Of a stretch of 64,000 nt of DNA, positions 1 through 10,350 are shown piece by piece. Source of the stretch: Serinicoccus hydrothermalis. Lineage in GTDB: Bacteria > Actinomycetota > Actinomycetes > Actinomycetales > Dermatophilaceae. The stretch covers positions 620,001 to 684,000 of the forward strand of contig NZ_CP014989.1 of NCBI RefSeq assembly GCF_001685415.1. The letters are read 5' to 3'. Position 1 is the stretch's first letter. Each line of letters starts with the position of its first letter. Under the pieces are notes generated by a model. That model was not told where the DNA came from. It ran no database searches and was given only the letters and a program-made list of their open reading frames with translations. A program made the translations under genes and the position numbers.

Positions 1-15
1 CACGCCTCCTCTATT

Positions 16-897
16 ATGAGCACGCAGATCTTCGCTATTTCGACGAACGGGACCACCATGACCAGCGCCGCCCCCGCCGCCCTGCAGCGGAGCCGTCAGC
101 TCCACCCGCTCCACGTCCGCCGCGCCGGCGTCAGCCACGTCGAGCAGCTCGGCGGGCGGATGCGGCGCATCACGCTCGGGCTCGAGGCCGGCGCGCCGCC
201 GATCCCCTGGGTGCCGCTGGCCGTCGGCGACCACGTCAAGGTCGCCTTCCCGCACCCGACCACCGGCGAGCTCACGCTCCCGACCGTCGTCGACGACCGG
301 CCCAGCCTCCCCGAGGGCGCGCAGCGCCCGGTGACCCGCGACTACACCGTGCGCGGGGTCCACGACGCGGACCAGACCCAGCAGGTCACGATCGACTTCG
401 TCGTGCACGGCACCGGCCCGGCGAGCACCTGGGCGAGCGGCGCCAGGAAGGGCGACGTCGTCGGCCTGCTCGGCCCGCGCGGGTCGATGACCGAGCCGGC
501 CGACGCGCGGCGCTACGTCTGCCTGGCCGACGAGACCGCCCTGCCCGCCGTCGGACGCTGGCTCGAGGAGGCTCCCGCCGGCATACCCCTGGAGGTCGTG
601 GTCCAGGTCCCGGACGCGACCTGCCTGGTGCCCCTGCCCCAGCGCGCGGACGCCCGCGTCACCTGGCTCATGGACGAGGAGGAGGGCACGCTCGCCGAGT
701 CGCTGCGGTCCCTGCCCCCAGAGCCGGGCGACTACGTGTGGGCCGCGGGCGAGGCCGGCGCGATGGTCCAGGTGCGCCGTGCGGCCGCCGAGCTCGGCGT
801 CGGTGGGGAAGCCCTGCAGCCCAGCGCGCTGCAGGTGGACGGCTACTGGCGGCGCGGCGTCGCCGGACGCGACCACCACGAGCCGCTGGAGAGCTGA
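16..897 (+). CDS. Siderophore-interacting protein (SIP/ViuB family)
   Basis: Predicted cytoplasmic flavin-dependent ferric-siderophore reductase, which releases iron from imported Fe(III)-siderophore by reduction. The N-terminal half is the FAD-binding barrel of the SIP family, with the motif MRRITLGL near residue 50 and RDYTVR near residue 108 that bind the flavin. The C-terminal half (about residues 155-290) is the NAD(P)H-binding SIP domain, ending in the family-typical YWRRGVAGRDHHEP. Length 293 is close to the usual 250-290. An alternative start at position 58 (MTSAAPAAL) would remove 14 residues that do not look conserved and may be the true start; neither start has a good ribosome-binding site. 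It stands alone, 40 bases before the polyphosphate kinase. Confidence 0.85.
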   Translation: MSTQIFAISTNGTTMTSAAPAALQRSRQLHPLHVRRAGVSHVEQLGGRMRRITLGLEAGAPPIPWVPLAVGDHVKVAFPHPTTGELTLPTVVDDRPSLPEGAQRPVTRDYTVRGVHDADQTQQVTIDFVVHGTGPASTWASGARKGDVVGLLGPRGSMTEPADARRYVCLADETALPAVGRWLEEAPAGIPLEVVVQVPDATCLVPLPQRADARVTWLMDEEEGTLAESLRSLPPEPGDYVWAAGEAGAMVQVRRAAAELGVGGEALQPSALQVDGYWRRGVAGRDHHEPLES

Positions 898-937
898 GCC
901 TCTTCACGACGCGCCGTCGTAGTGGCACGATGACCCC

Positions 938-1840
938 ATGGCGACGCGCAGCAACGCGAAGAAGACCGAGGGGACCACGGGCGGGAGCACCGCAGGACCG
1001 GTGCCGCGGCTGAACAAGAAGGTCTACGAGGACGAGCTGCTCCGGCTCCAGGAGCAGCTCGTCGAGATGCAGACCTGGATCAAGGAGACCGGCCACCGGC
1101 TCGTCGTGGTCTTCGAGGGTCGGGACGCAGCCGGCAAGGGCGGGGCGATCAAGCGGGTCACCGAGTACCTCTCCCCCCGCGACGCCCAGATCGTGGCCCT
1201 GCCGACCCCGACCGAGCGGCAGAAGACGCAGTGGTACTTCCAGCGCTACATCGAGCACCTGCCCGCCGCCGGCGAGACCCGGCTCTTCGACCGCTCCTGG
1301 TACAACCGCGGCGGGGTCGAGCGGGTCATGGGCTACTGCACCCCGGAGGAGCACCGGCGCTGGCTGCAGCAGACCCCGATCTTCGAGCGGATGCTCATGG
1401 ACGACGGGATCATGCTGCGCAAGTACTGGTTCTCCGTCTCCGACGACGAGCAGGAGCGCCGCTTCCGGTCCCGGATGGAGGACCCGATGCGCCGCTGGAA
1501 GCTCTCCCCCACCGACCTGGAGTCGCTGACCCGGTGGGAGGACTACAGCCGGGCCAAGGACGAGATGTTCGTCCACACCGACATCCCCGAGGCCCGGTGG
1601 AACGTCGTGCCGTCCGACGACAAGCGCTCGGCCCGCATCAACATGATCGCCCACCTGCTCTCCACGGTCCCCTACGAGCAGGTGGACCAGGACGAGCTGC
1701 GTATGCCGGAGCGCCCCGACTCGACCGGCTACCAGCGCACCGACCGGCGGCTGCAGCTGCCGGTCCCCGACCACGCCGCGGCGGTCGGGGAGGCGGCGGG
1801 CAAGCCGGTGGAGCGCCGCTCCCAGCAGGACCTCAGCTAG
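938..1840 (+). CDS. ppk2: Polyphosphate kinase 2 (PPK2 family)
   Basis: Transfers phosphate between inorganic polyphosphate and nucleoside di- or monophosphates in the cytoplasm. The 300-residue protein shows the whole PPK2 signature: Walker A-like FEGRDAAGKGGAIKR at about residue 65, the Walker B region LFDRSWYNRGGVERVMGY at about 120, and the lid segment RFRSRMEDPMRRWKLS at about 182, followed by WEDYSRAKDEM. Length and a single catalytic domain fit class I PPK2 enzymes, which favour nucleoside diphosphates; substrate preference cannot be read from sequence alone. Residues 1-25 are a low-complexity tail. No clear Shine-Dalgarno precedes the ATG. Confidence 0.93.
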   Translation: MATRSNAKKTEGTTGGSTAGPVPRLNKKVYEDELLRLQEQLVEMQTWIKETGHRLVVVFEGRDAAGKGGAIKRVTEYLSPRDAQIVALPTPTERQKTQWYFQRYIEHLPAAGETRLFDRSWYNRGGVERVMGYCTPEEHRRWLQQTPIFERMLMDDGIMLRKYWFSVSDDEQERRFRSRMEDPMRRWKLSPTDLESLTRWEDYSRAKDEMFVHTDIPEARWNVVPSDDKRSARINMIAHLLSTVPYEQVDQDELRMPERPDSTGYQRTDRRLQLPVPDHAAAVGEAAGKPVERRSQQDLS

Positions 1841-1849
1841 CCGCCGCGC

Positions 1850-2170
1850 TCAGTCGATCTGCAGCTCGCCCATCGGCTCCCAGCCGTCGCCCTCGACCTG
1901 CCGGGAGACGATCTGCGGGGTGCCGGTGAGGTGCGGGCGCATCGCCTCGATGCCCTCGGTGAAGTGCGGGCTCTCGACGTGCTTGGCCGCGCCCTCGTCG
2001 GTGAAGGCCTCGACGAGGACGTACTGCAGCGGGTCCTCCAGGCTCCGGGACCACTCGAAGGAGATGTTGCCCTCCTCGCTGCGGCAGTCGGCGGTGTAGT
2101 CCGCGACGATCTGCGGCCACTGCTCGGCCGACTCGGGCTTGACGGGGAACTTGACGACGATGAAGTACAT
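1850..2170 (-). CDS. Antibiotic biosynthesis monooxygenase (ABM) domain protein
   Basis: A 106-residue ABM/YgiN-type ferredoxin-like protein, a family of small cofactor-free quinol monooxygenases or oxygen-detoxifying enzymes that act as dimers. Typical features are MYFIVVKFPVKPE at the start, the Phe-Glu-Trp segment near residue 42, and the PHFTEGIEAMRPHL helix near residue 70. The frame stays open upstream, but the ATG at 2170 is chosen because it opens the domain and lies seven bases behind a good promoter, so the mRNA is probably leaderless. It is divergent from the IclR regulator. Substrate unknown. Confidence 0.85.
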   Translation of the reverse strand: MYFIVVKFPVKPESAEQWPQIVADYTADCRSEEGNISFEWSRSLEDPLQYVLVEAFTDEGAAKHVESPHFTEGIEAMRPHLTGTPQIVSRQVEGDGWEPMGELQID

Positions 2171-2177
2171 GCGCCCG

Positions 2178-2206
2178 ATCGTGGGGTGCCCCGCGCCGGA
2201 CGTCAA
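2178..2206 (-). promoter_or_regulatory. Promoter of the ABM monooxygenase gene
   Basis: On the minus strand a -35 TTGACG (2201-2206) and a -10 CACGAT (2178-2183) are separated by exactly 17 bases, and the -10 ends seven bases before the ATG at 2170. This places the transcription start at or beside the start codon, as in leaderless actinobacterial mRNAs. The short divergent gap (60 bases) means the IclR regulator could control both directions, but no clear palindrome lies here. Confidence 0.55.
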
Positions 2207-2230
2207 GCGCGGCTGCCCCATGATGGGGGC

Positions 2231-3016
2231 GTGAGCACGACACCCGCCGGTGCGCGCGCCGTGGAGCGCACCTTCGCCCTGCTGGAGCTCGTCGCGGACC
2301 GGGGCGGCGCCACCGCGCGGGAGCTCGCCGACGAGCTCGGCCTGCCGCTGTCCACCGTCTACCGGCTGGCCGCGGACCTCGTGGCGAGGGACTACCTGCT
2401 CCACCTGCGCCACGAGGGCCGCTTCGAGCTCGGCTTCAAGCCGCACCGCCTGGGGCTGGCGCTGCACCGTCAGATCGGGCTGTCCGCCCAGGTGCGTCAG
2501 CGGGTCGTGGACCTGCACCGCGCGACCGGCTGCGCGGCATACCTCGCGATCCGCAGGGGCGCCACGCTGGCGCTGGTCTTCGTCGCCGACTCCCCCGAGT
2601 GCCCGCGCCTGGAGCCCATGACCTTCGGCTTCCACGAGGCGCCGCACGCGACCGCCTTCGGCAAGATCCTGCTCGCCGACCTATACGACACCGAGCGGCA
2701 GGTGGAGCTCGCCCGCCACGGGCTGCCCGCCCTCACCCCGCGCACCATCACCGACGCCGGGGTGCTCGAGGCCCACCTGGCGCGGGTCACCCGGCGCGGC
2801 GTCGCCTGGGAGTTCGAGGAGTTCCTGCCCGGCAGCAGCTGCGCCGCGGTCGCGGTCCGCCGACCGGACGGCGGGCTGCTCGGCTGCGTGGCCGTCTCCG
2901 CGGGTGCCGCGCGCTTCGACGGACCGGACCTGCGCATCGAGCACCGGCTGCGGGTGGCGGCCGGCGACGTCGCCGCGTACTTCCGTCGCGTCGACCCCGA
3001 CGTTCTCACGCACTGA
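2231..3016 (+). CDS. IclR-family transcriptional regulator
   Basis: A 261-residue one-component regulator. The N-terminal winged helix-turn-helix (about residues 8-65) contains ATARELADELGLPLSTVYRL, and the rest is the IclR effector domain, including the HATAFGKILLA motif near residue 145 and the GSSCAAVAVRRPDG segment near residue 200. The GTG at 2231 is chosen because the frame upstream lacks HTH sequence. The gene precedes a two-gene GMC oxidoreductase operon on the same strand and is divergent from the ABM gene, so these are its likely targets (inference). A perfect inverted repeat spans its own stop codon (3002-3020). Confidence 0.9.
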   Translation: MSTTPAGARAVERTFALLELVADRGGATARELADELGLPLSTVYRLAADLVARDYLLHLRHEGRFELGFKPHRLGLALHRQIGLSAQVRQRVVDLHRATGCAAYLAIRRGATLALVFVADSPECPRLEPMTFGFHEAPHATAFGKILLADLYDTERQVELARHGLPALTPRTITDAGVLEAHLARVTRRGVAWEFEEFLPGSSCAAVAVRRPDGGLLGCVAVSAGAARFDGPDLRIEHRLRVAAGDVAAYFRRVDPDVLTH

Positions 3017-3020
3017 GAAC
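3002..3020. promoter_or_regulatory. Perfect inverted repeat, candidate IclR operator
   Basis: GTTCTCA, five bases, TGAGAAC: two perfect 7-base arms overlapping the last codons and stop of the iclR gene. A -10-like TAGCGT lies downstream at 3049-3054, so the repeat sits just upstream of the expected -35 of the GMC operon, a usual place for an IclR-family site. It could also act as a weak terminator hairpin, though the arms are AT-richer than the terminators seen elsewhere in the window. Confidence 0.5.
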
Positions 3021-3100
3021 ACCCGTGGCGGGCTCCGCCGGACGCGCCTAGCGTGGGCGACACGTCGCACGACGCGGTGCGACGGGGACGAGGAGGCTCC

Positions 3101-3628
3101 ATGGCGGACAAGGACTCGGCAACGATCAAGCGCGACACGAGCTCTGCGCTGCGCGGCGGCCCGGCCGCCCTCACCTCCCGGCAGCGGCAGGTGCTCGTCC
3201 GGCTGCTGCGGGTGGCCTACCCGCACGACAGCTTCCCCGACGGCCCCTACGAGCGCACCGCGGACGCCGTGGTCGAGGCCACCGCCGACGACCGGCGCCT
3301 CGCCGCCACCCTCGGCCCCGACCTGGACATGCTGGACACCATCTGCGGCGGCGACTTCCTCGGCGCACCGGACGAGGAGGCGACGCTCATCCTGCGCGAG
3401 TATGCCGACGAGCCCTACTTCCGGCAGATCCGCGGCGTGGCCGTCGTCGCCCTCTACGACGACCGCGAGGTGTGGGAGCTGCTCGGCTACGAGGGCCCCA
3501 GCTTCGACCAGGGCGGCTACCTGCACCGGGGCTTCGACGACCTGGACTGGCTGCCCGACCCGCGGATCACCGAGTTCGACGGCGAGCCACGGACCGAGCT
3601 GCGCACCCCCGAGGAGGACTCCCGATGA
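3101..3628 (+). CDS. Small partner subunit of GMC oxidoreductase (gluconate dehydrogenase subunit 3-like)
   Basis: A 175-residue protein whose stop overlaps the start of the GMC oxidoreductase gene (ATGA), so the two are translationally coupled. It resembles the small subunits that accompany membrane or cytoplasmic GMC dehydrogenases (gluconate 2-dehydrogenase subunit 3-like): a helical region after TSRQRQVLVRLLRVAYPHD and a C-terminal half rich in aromatic and acidic residues (GYEGPSFDQGGYLHRGF). No signal peptide or Tat motif is visible, unlike the exported members of the family. The ATG at 3101 is preceded by GAGGAGG at a good distance. Assignment rests partly on context. Confidence 0.7.
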   Translation: MADKDSATIKRDTSSALRGGPAALTSRQRQVLVRLLRVAYPHDSFPDGPYERTADAVVEATADDRRLAATLGPDLDMLDTICGGDFLGAPDEEATLILREYADEPYFRQIRGVAVVALYDDREVWELLGYEGPSFDQGGYLHRGFDDLDWLPDPRITEFDGEPRTELRTPEEDSR

Positions 3629-5202
3629 CCACCCACGGCAAGACGATCCCCCAGGACGAGCCGGTCGTCGTCGTCATCGGCTCCGGCGCCGGTGGCGGCA
3701 CGATCGCCCACGAGCTGGCGACGCAGGGCGTCAAGGTCGTCGTCCTCGAGGCCGGCCCCTATCTCACCGCGGACGACTACACCAACGACGAGTGGCCGGC
3801 CTTCAACCAGATGGCCTGGCTGGACATGCGGACCACGTCCGGGTCGTACCGCGTGGCGCGGGACTTCCCCAACCTGCCGGCCTGGATCGTCAAGGCGGTC
3901 GGCGGGACCACCACGCACTGGGCCGGCGCGACGCCACGCTTCATGGCGCACGAGTTCGCGGCGCGGAGCACCTACGGCGAGGTCGAGGGGGCGAACCTGC
4001 TGGACTGGCCGATCACGCTCGAGGAGATGGAGCCGTGGTACGACCGGGCCGAGAAGGCGATGGGCTCCTCGCACCGGCACGGCCGGCCGCCGATGCCGGC
4101 GAACAACAACTACAAGGTCTTCGCGAACGGCGCCGAGCGCGCCGGCTACAAGTACTACGCCACCGGTCCCTACGCCACCAACGCCGAGCCCTACGACGGC
4201 CGCCCCGCCACGGTGCAGGACGGCTTCAACTTCCAGGGCGACAAGTCCGGCGCCAAGTGGTCCACCCTCGTCCGGGAGATCCCGCGGGCCCTGGAGTCCG
4301 GCAACGCCGAGCTGCGCCCGCTGTCCCAGGCGGTCCGCATCACCCATGGCTCGGACGGACGGGTCGATGCGGTGGAGTACCTCGACTCCGACGGCAACCT
4401 GCACCGGCAGGCGGCGCGGGCGGTGTGCGTCGCCGGCAACTCCATCGAGACGCCCCGGCTGCTCCTCATGAGCGACTCCCCCTCGCACCCGGACGGCCTG
4501 GCCAACTCCTCCGACCAGGTGGGCCGCAACTACATGCGGCACCTGACCGGCTCGGCCTACGCCCGCTTCGAGCAGCCGGTGCGGATGTACCGCGGCGAGA
4601 CGATGGCCGGCATCATCGCCGACGAGGCGGTCTACGACCCCTCGCGCGGCTTCGTCGGCGGCTACTACATGGAGACCCTCTCGCTCGGCCCGGCCTTTCT
4701 GGCCAGCTTCGTCGAGCCCGGCAGCTGGGGACGCGAGTTCACCCGGCTCATGGACGCCTACGCCCACACGGCGGGTATGTGGCTGGTCGGCGAGGACATG
4801 CCGCAGGAGTCCAACCGCATCACGCTGGACCCCGACGTCAAGGACCAGTGGGGCCTCCCCGCGCCGCACGTCCACTTCGACGACCACCCGAACGACATCG
4901 CGATGCGACGGCACGCCTACCGCGCCGCCGACTCGATCTACCGTGCCGCCGGCGCCCTCGGGGTGCACCACACGCCGCCCTACCCGGCGACGCACAACCT
5001 GGGCAGCTGCCGCATGGCCGCCGACCCGGCGGACGGGCCGCTCAACGGCTGGGGGCAGGCGCACGACGTGCCCAACCTCTTCGTCTCCGACGGTTCGGTG
5101 ATGACCACCGGCGGCGCGGCCAACCCGACGCTGACCATCGTGGCGCTCGCGATGCGGCAGGCGGACCACCTGCGCGAGCTGCTCCGCACCGGCGAGCTCT
5201 GA
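3625..5202 (+). CDS. GMC-family FAD-dependent oxidoreductase
   Basis: A 525-residue glucose-methanol-choline oxidoreductase that oxidises an alcohol or sugar hydroxyl using FAD. The dinucleotide-binding motif GSGAGGGTIAHELA lies near residue 20, the adenine-binding VVLEAG near 42, and GGTTTHWAGATPRF near 92 is the flavin-contact region. The C-terminal part has the catalytic His/Asn region, with HNLGSCRMAADP near residue 455 and GGAANPTLTIVALAMR near 495. Length is typical of the gluconate/sorbitol dehydrogenase branch. It is the second gene of a pair with the small subunit and lies behind an IclR gene, suggesting inducible catabolism of a hydroxylated substrate; which one cannot be told. Confidence 0.9.
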   Translation: MTTHGKTIPQDEPVVVVIGSGAGGGTIAHELATQGVKVVVLEAGPYLTADDYTNDEWPAFNQMAWLDMRTTSGSYRVARDFPNLPAWIVKAVGGTTTHWAGATPRFMAHEFAARSTYGEVEGANLLDWPITLEEMEPWYDRAEKAMGSSHRHGRPPMPANNNYKVFANGAERAGYKYYATGPYATNAEPYDGRPATVQDGFNFQGDKSGAKWSTLVREIPRALESGNAELRPLSQAVRITHGSDGRVDAVEYLDSDGNLHRQAARAVCVAGNSIETPRLLLMSDSPSHPDGLANSSDQVGRNYMRHLTGSAYARFEQPVRMYRGETMAGIIADEAVYDPSRGFVGGYYMETLSLGPAFLASFVEPGSWGREFTRLMDAYAHTAGMWLVGEDMPQESNRITLDPDVKDQWGLPAPHVHFDDHPNDIAMRRHAYRAADSIYRAAGALGVHHTPPYPATHNLGSCRMAADPADGPLNGWGQAHDVPNLFVSDGSVMTTGGAANPTLTIVALAMRQADHLRELLRTGEL

Positions 5203-5216
5203 GTACTGCTCTGTAG

Positions 5217-5250
5217 CCGCTGAGGCTGTCCTGGCCTCGAGCGTCAGCGG
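5217..5250. terminator. Stem-loop between convergent genes
   Basis: CCGCTGA (5217-5223) pairs perfectly with TCAGCGG (5244-5250), and GAGGC with GCCTC forms an alternative inner stem. The hairpin sits exactly between the stop of the GMC gene and the stop of the convergent DUF2690 gene, so it may end both transcripts. There is no U-tract, as is common in GC-rich actinobacteria. Confidence 0.5.
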
Positions 5251-5251
5251 A

Positions 5252-6079
5252 TCAACTGCACACAGGATCACTGTGGATTCCTTCACCGTCCGTGAACGCC
5301 GCACCCTCGACGCATAGTCGTTGCACCGGCGAATCCTTGACGATCAGCATCGTGTAGGCGCCGGCAATGTCAGGCTCGACGGCTTGCTGACGAGATGGGC
5401 CCTCCGGATCGTCACGATCATAAATGGCGACCTCGATCCGATTGCCGTGACCTTGATCGTCGTGGCGAGCGATTCGTCCCCAAGCAGCATCACACGCGGG
5501 CGAGAAAATAATTTCGACGGTGAATCCGTCTTCGTCCAGTGCGCCAACGATCCGAGCGTCATCTACACAGCGGGTATCAGCTGGGTCATCCCCGGTCTGC
5601 ACTGGGTTCTCAGAGGTTTCAACCGTGTCAGACGCCGTGGCGGCAATCGTCTGGATCGCTTCCCCGCCTGGCCCTTCCTGCAGCCAGAAGATCCACCAGA
5701 TAGTCGAGGTCACAACGGCTCCCGCGGCCGCGCCACTAGTCAACCACCTCGCCCTCGAACGAGAGGACGGTTGTTTCGTGACTGAGAGCTCGTCCTCCGG
5801 CGTCGCCCGCCCGCGACCTGCTGCACGGGATAGCTGAACAGCAAGATCCGAGCGCCGCTGCTCCCACCGCTGAGCCGATCCGCTGTCGAGTTCTTCCACG
5901 AGTGAGGACAGGACCGTCTCGGACGGAAGCCTGTCAGTGCGCCGCATCGCATCGTTGAGGCTTGTGCGACTGAGGTGTGTCTTCGCAGCGAGTGACGAGA
6001 ACGACGGTCTACCGGCCCGGATCCACAATTCACGGAGGTCGTCCGTGAATGCCTCCACCGAATCGTCACCGTCGTGCAT
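5252..6079 (-). CDS. Membrane-anchored helix-turn-helix protein with extracytoplasmic DUF2690 domain
   Basis: A 275-residue protein of the XRE/DUF2690 type common in Streptomyces. An N-terminal DNA-binding region (about residues 8-75, with SFSSLAAKTHLSRTSLNDAM) is followed by a charged linker, one membrane segment (WLTSGAAAGAVVTSTIWWIF, near residue 115) and a C-terminal DUF2690 domain with paired cysteines (TRCVDDARI, SPACDAAWGRI, RLCVEG, DPVCS). The architecture suggests a membrane-bound regulator that senses something outside the cell. The ATG at 6079 follows GGAGGG at ideal spacing; 27 further upstream codons are open but lack such a site. Base composition is clearly lower in GC than the neighbours, suggesting transfer. 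Confidence 0.8.
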   Translation of the reverse strand: MHDGDDSVEAFTDDLRELWIRAGRPSFSSLAAKTHLSRTSLNDAMRRTDRLPSETVLSSLVEELDSGSAQRWEQRRSDLAVQLSRAAGRGRATPEDELSVTKQPSSRSRARWLTSGAAAGAVVTSTIWWIFWLQEGPGGEAIQTIAATASDTVETSENPVQTGDDPADTRCVDDARIVGALDEDGFTVEIIFSPACDAAWGRIARHDDQGHGNRIEVAIYDRDDPEGPSRQQAVEPDIAGAYTMLIVKDSPVQRLCVEGAAFTDGEGIHSDPVCS

Positions 6080-6188
6080 GAGAACCCTCCACCAGGAAAG
6101 CCGGCCAGTCGATGGGCGAACCGTACCGCGGAGTAGTCGTCCGGGCTCCCTCGATCGCACAAATCCCTCGGGTCACGGCTGATGGCCG

Positions 6189-6223
6189 GTCCGGGCCCGC
6201 CGCGCCACGGCGGACCCGGACCT
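6189..6223 (-). terminator. Terminator hairpin after the M23 peptidase gene
   Basis: A long stem: GGTCCGGG pairs with CCCGGACC, one C/A mismatch, then CCGCCG pairs with CGGCGG around the loop CGCCA. It begins six bases past the stop of the M23 gene, and is the strongest hairpin in this interval. Confidence 0.7.
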
Positions 6224-6228
6224 AGCGA

Positions 6229-7062
6229 TCACCTGGCGTTCCAGGAACTGAGCGATGCACCTAGCGGGTAGGAAGTTCCCCGCTCCTGAGTCTTCAGAAT
6301 GGTGAGACTCTTCTGGGTGCTGCAGTACACGACATTCATGTGGAGGTGAGGGGCGTAGTACCCCTGCTGACCGTTCCCGGAGCCTCCCGACTTGCCGATG
6401 ACCTGTCCTCTGATGACCTTCTGCCCGTCGTTGATGTAGGAGGCAGACTGGTGGGCCAGCTGGTAGCAGGTGTTGGACGTTCCCGGCTTCTTGATGAGCG
6501 TGACAATCCCGCCCGGGCCGGACCAGCCCTCGAAGTACACCTTGCCGGTGATGGGCGCGCGCAGCGTCGTTCCATTGGGCAGGCCCACATCGACGGCGTG
6601 CCGGTTGTAGCTGTCACCGTGCGAGTACCCCGATCCAGGACTCTGCGTGACGGGATACGCCTGCCCTTCCGTCCAAGGCAGGTTGGCATCACAGCGCGGT
6701 ACAACAGGGTCGTTGCTCCCTGTGTCGAGGTCGATATCGGCCACCCAGACTCCACCATCGCCGATCGTCTGATACCAGAGATCCGACTTGCCCACCCAGG
6801 GCGAGTAGTAGCCCGACACCAACTGGCCCCGTTCGTAGCACCTCAACTTCAGACTCTTCCCACGCTGGAAGGTGCGGTGCTGGTACGAGTTCAGAGTTGG
6901 GCCGGCCATCCCTTGCGTGGAGGAAGCCTTGACGGTGACCGTCGGCGCGGCCTGCGCCGGAATCGGTTGAAGGACCACAGCCAGGCCCAACGCGATCATC
7001 ACACTGAGAACCCTCATGAACTGTGCCATCCAGGTTCGCCTTGTTCGTTCCATGGTCGCCAT
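6229..7062 (-). CDS. Secreted M23-family metallopeptidase
   Basis: A 277-residue exported protein. The N-terminus has a basic segment (MERTRRTW), a hydrophobic stretch and a likely signal-peptidase site at PAQAAP (about residue 40). The C-terminal half is a peptidase M23/LytM-like fold: GYSHGDSYNRHAVDVGLPNG holds the first zinc ligands, APITGKV starts the core sheet, and APHLHMNV carries the HxH pair. The spacing of the first His to Asp is not the textbook HxxxD, so the His in YSHGDS may be the ligand; activity is likely but unproven. Members cleave peptidoglycan cross-bridges or antimicrobial peptides. ATG at 7062 follows GGAG; 7053 is an alternative. Lower GC than the surroundings. Confidence 0.85.
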   Translation of the reverse strand: MATMERTRRTWMAQFMRVLSVMIALGLAVVLQPIPAQAAPTVTVKASSTQGMAGPTLNSYQHRTFQRGKSLKLRCYERGQLVSGYYSPWVGKSDLWYQTIGDGGVWVADIDLDTGSNDPVVPRCDANLPWTEGQAYPVTQSPGSGYSHGDSYNRHAVDVGLPNGTTLRAPITGKVYFEGWSGPGGIVTLIKKPGTSNTCYQLAHQSASYINDGQKVIRGQVIGKSGGSGNGQQGYYAPHLHMNVVYCSTQKSLTILKTQERGTSYPLGASLSSWNAR

Positions 7063-7297
7063 TCCCTTCTCCGGCGAACTGTGGTCGCTCACCGGGATCA
7101 CATCGGCGAGAGTGCCGATAGCCACATCGTGCGATCATGGAGAAGCCCCTGACCAGGGAAAACGTCGCCACGGATGTCAATGGACAGCGCGCGGACGAAG
7201 GCGGACGCACCTGCTGCTGCCGTGGACGGCGACCAAGGTCGTCTCACCCGTTGGACCGCGGTCCATCCGGTCGATGCATATCGGGCAGTGACGACAG

Positions 7298-7333
7298 CGG
7301 CGCCCCGCCGGCCGGACGGCTGGCGGGGCGCCG
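7298..7333 (-). terminator. Terminator hairpin after acnA
   Basis: CGGCGCCCCGCC (7298-7309) pairs perfectly over 12 bases with GGCGGGGCGCCG (7322-7333), with a 12-base loop, starting 25 bases after the acnA stop. The rest of 7063-7297, between the M23 start and this hairpin, shows no gene; it holds a TTGACA on the minus strand near 7180 without a convincing -10. Confidence 0.75.
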
Positions 7334-7357
7334 AGGTGCGGTATGCCGGGGCTCGCC

Positions 7358-10189
<2,832 letters not shown>

Positions 10190-10219
10190 CGTAGGTCGCT
10201 CCTTCGCTCACCGGCAATT

Positions 10220-10237
10220 TATCTTGACATCAAGATA
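10220..10237. promoter_or_regulatory. Palindromic operator upstream of acnA
   Basis: TATCTTG, ACAT, CAAGATA: perfect 7-base arms in an AT-rich patch within a very GC-rich region. It lies about 30 bases before the TTG start of acnA, where the promoter must be, so it is a likely repressor site. No regulator gene is adjacent (in mycobacteria and corynebacteria a TetR-type AcnR lies beside acn), so the binding protein is not identified here. Confidence 0.6.
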
Positions 10238-10350
10238 TCTCATCCAGGGTGCCCGCCGCAACGCGGCGCGCCCGCTTGCCGTCCATCCTGCCGCACCGCC
10301 CGCCCCGGCGTCAGGTGAGGCTTGCCTGCCTCCGCGACCGGGCCCCTGAC

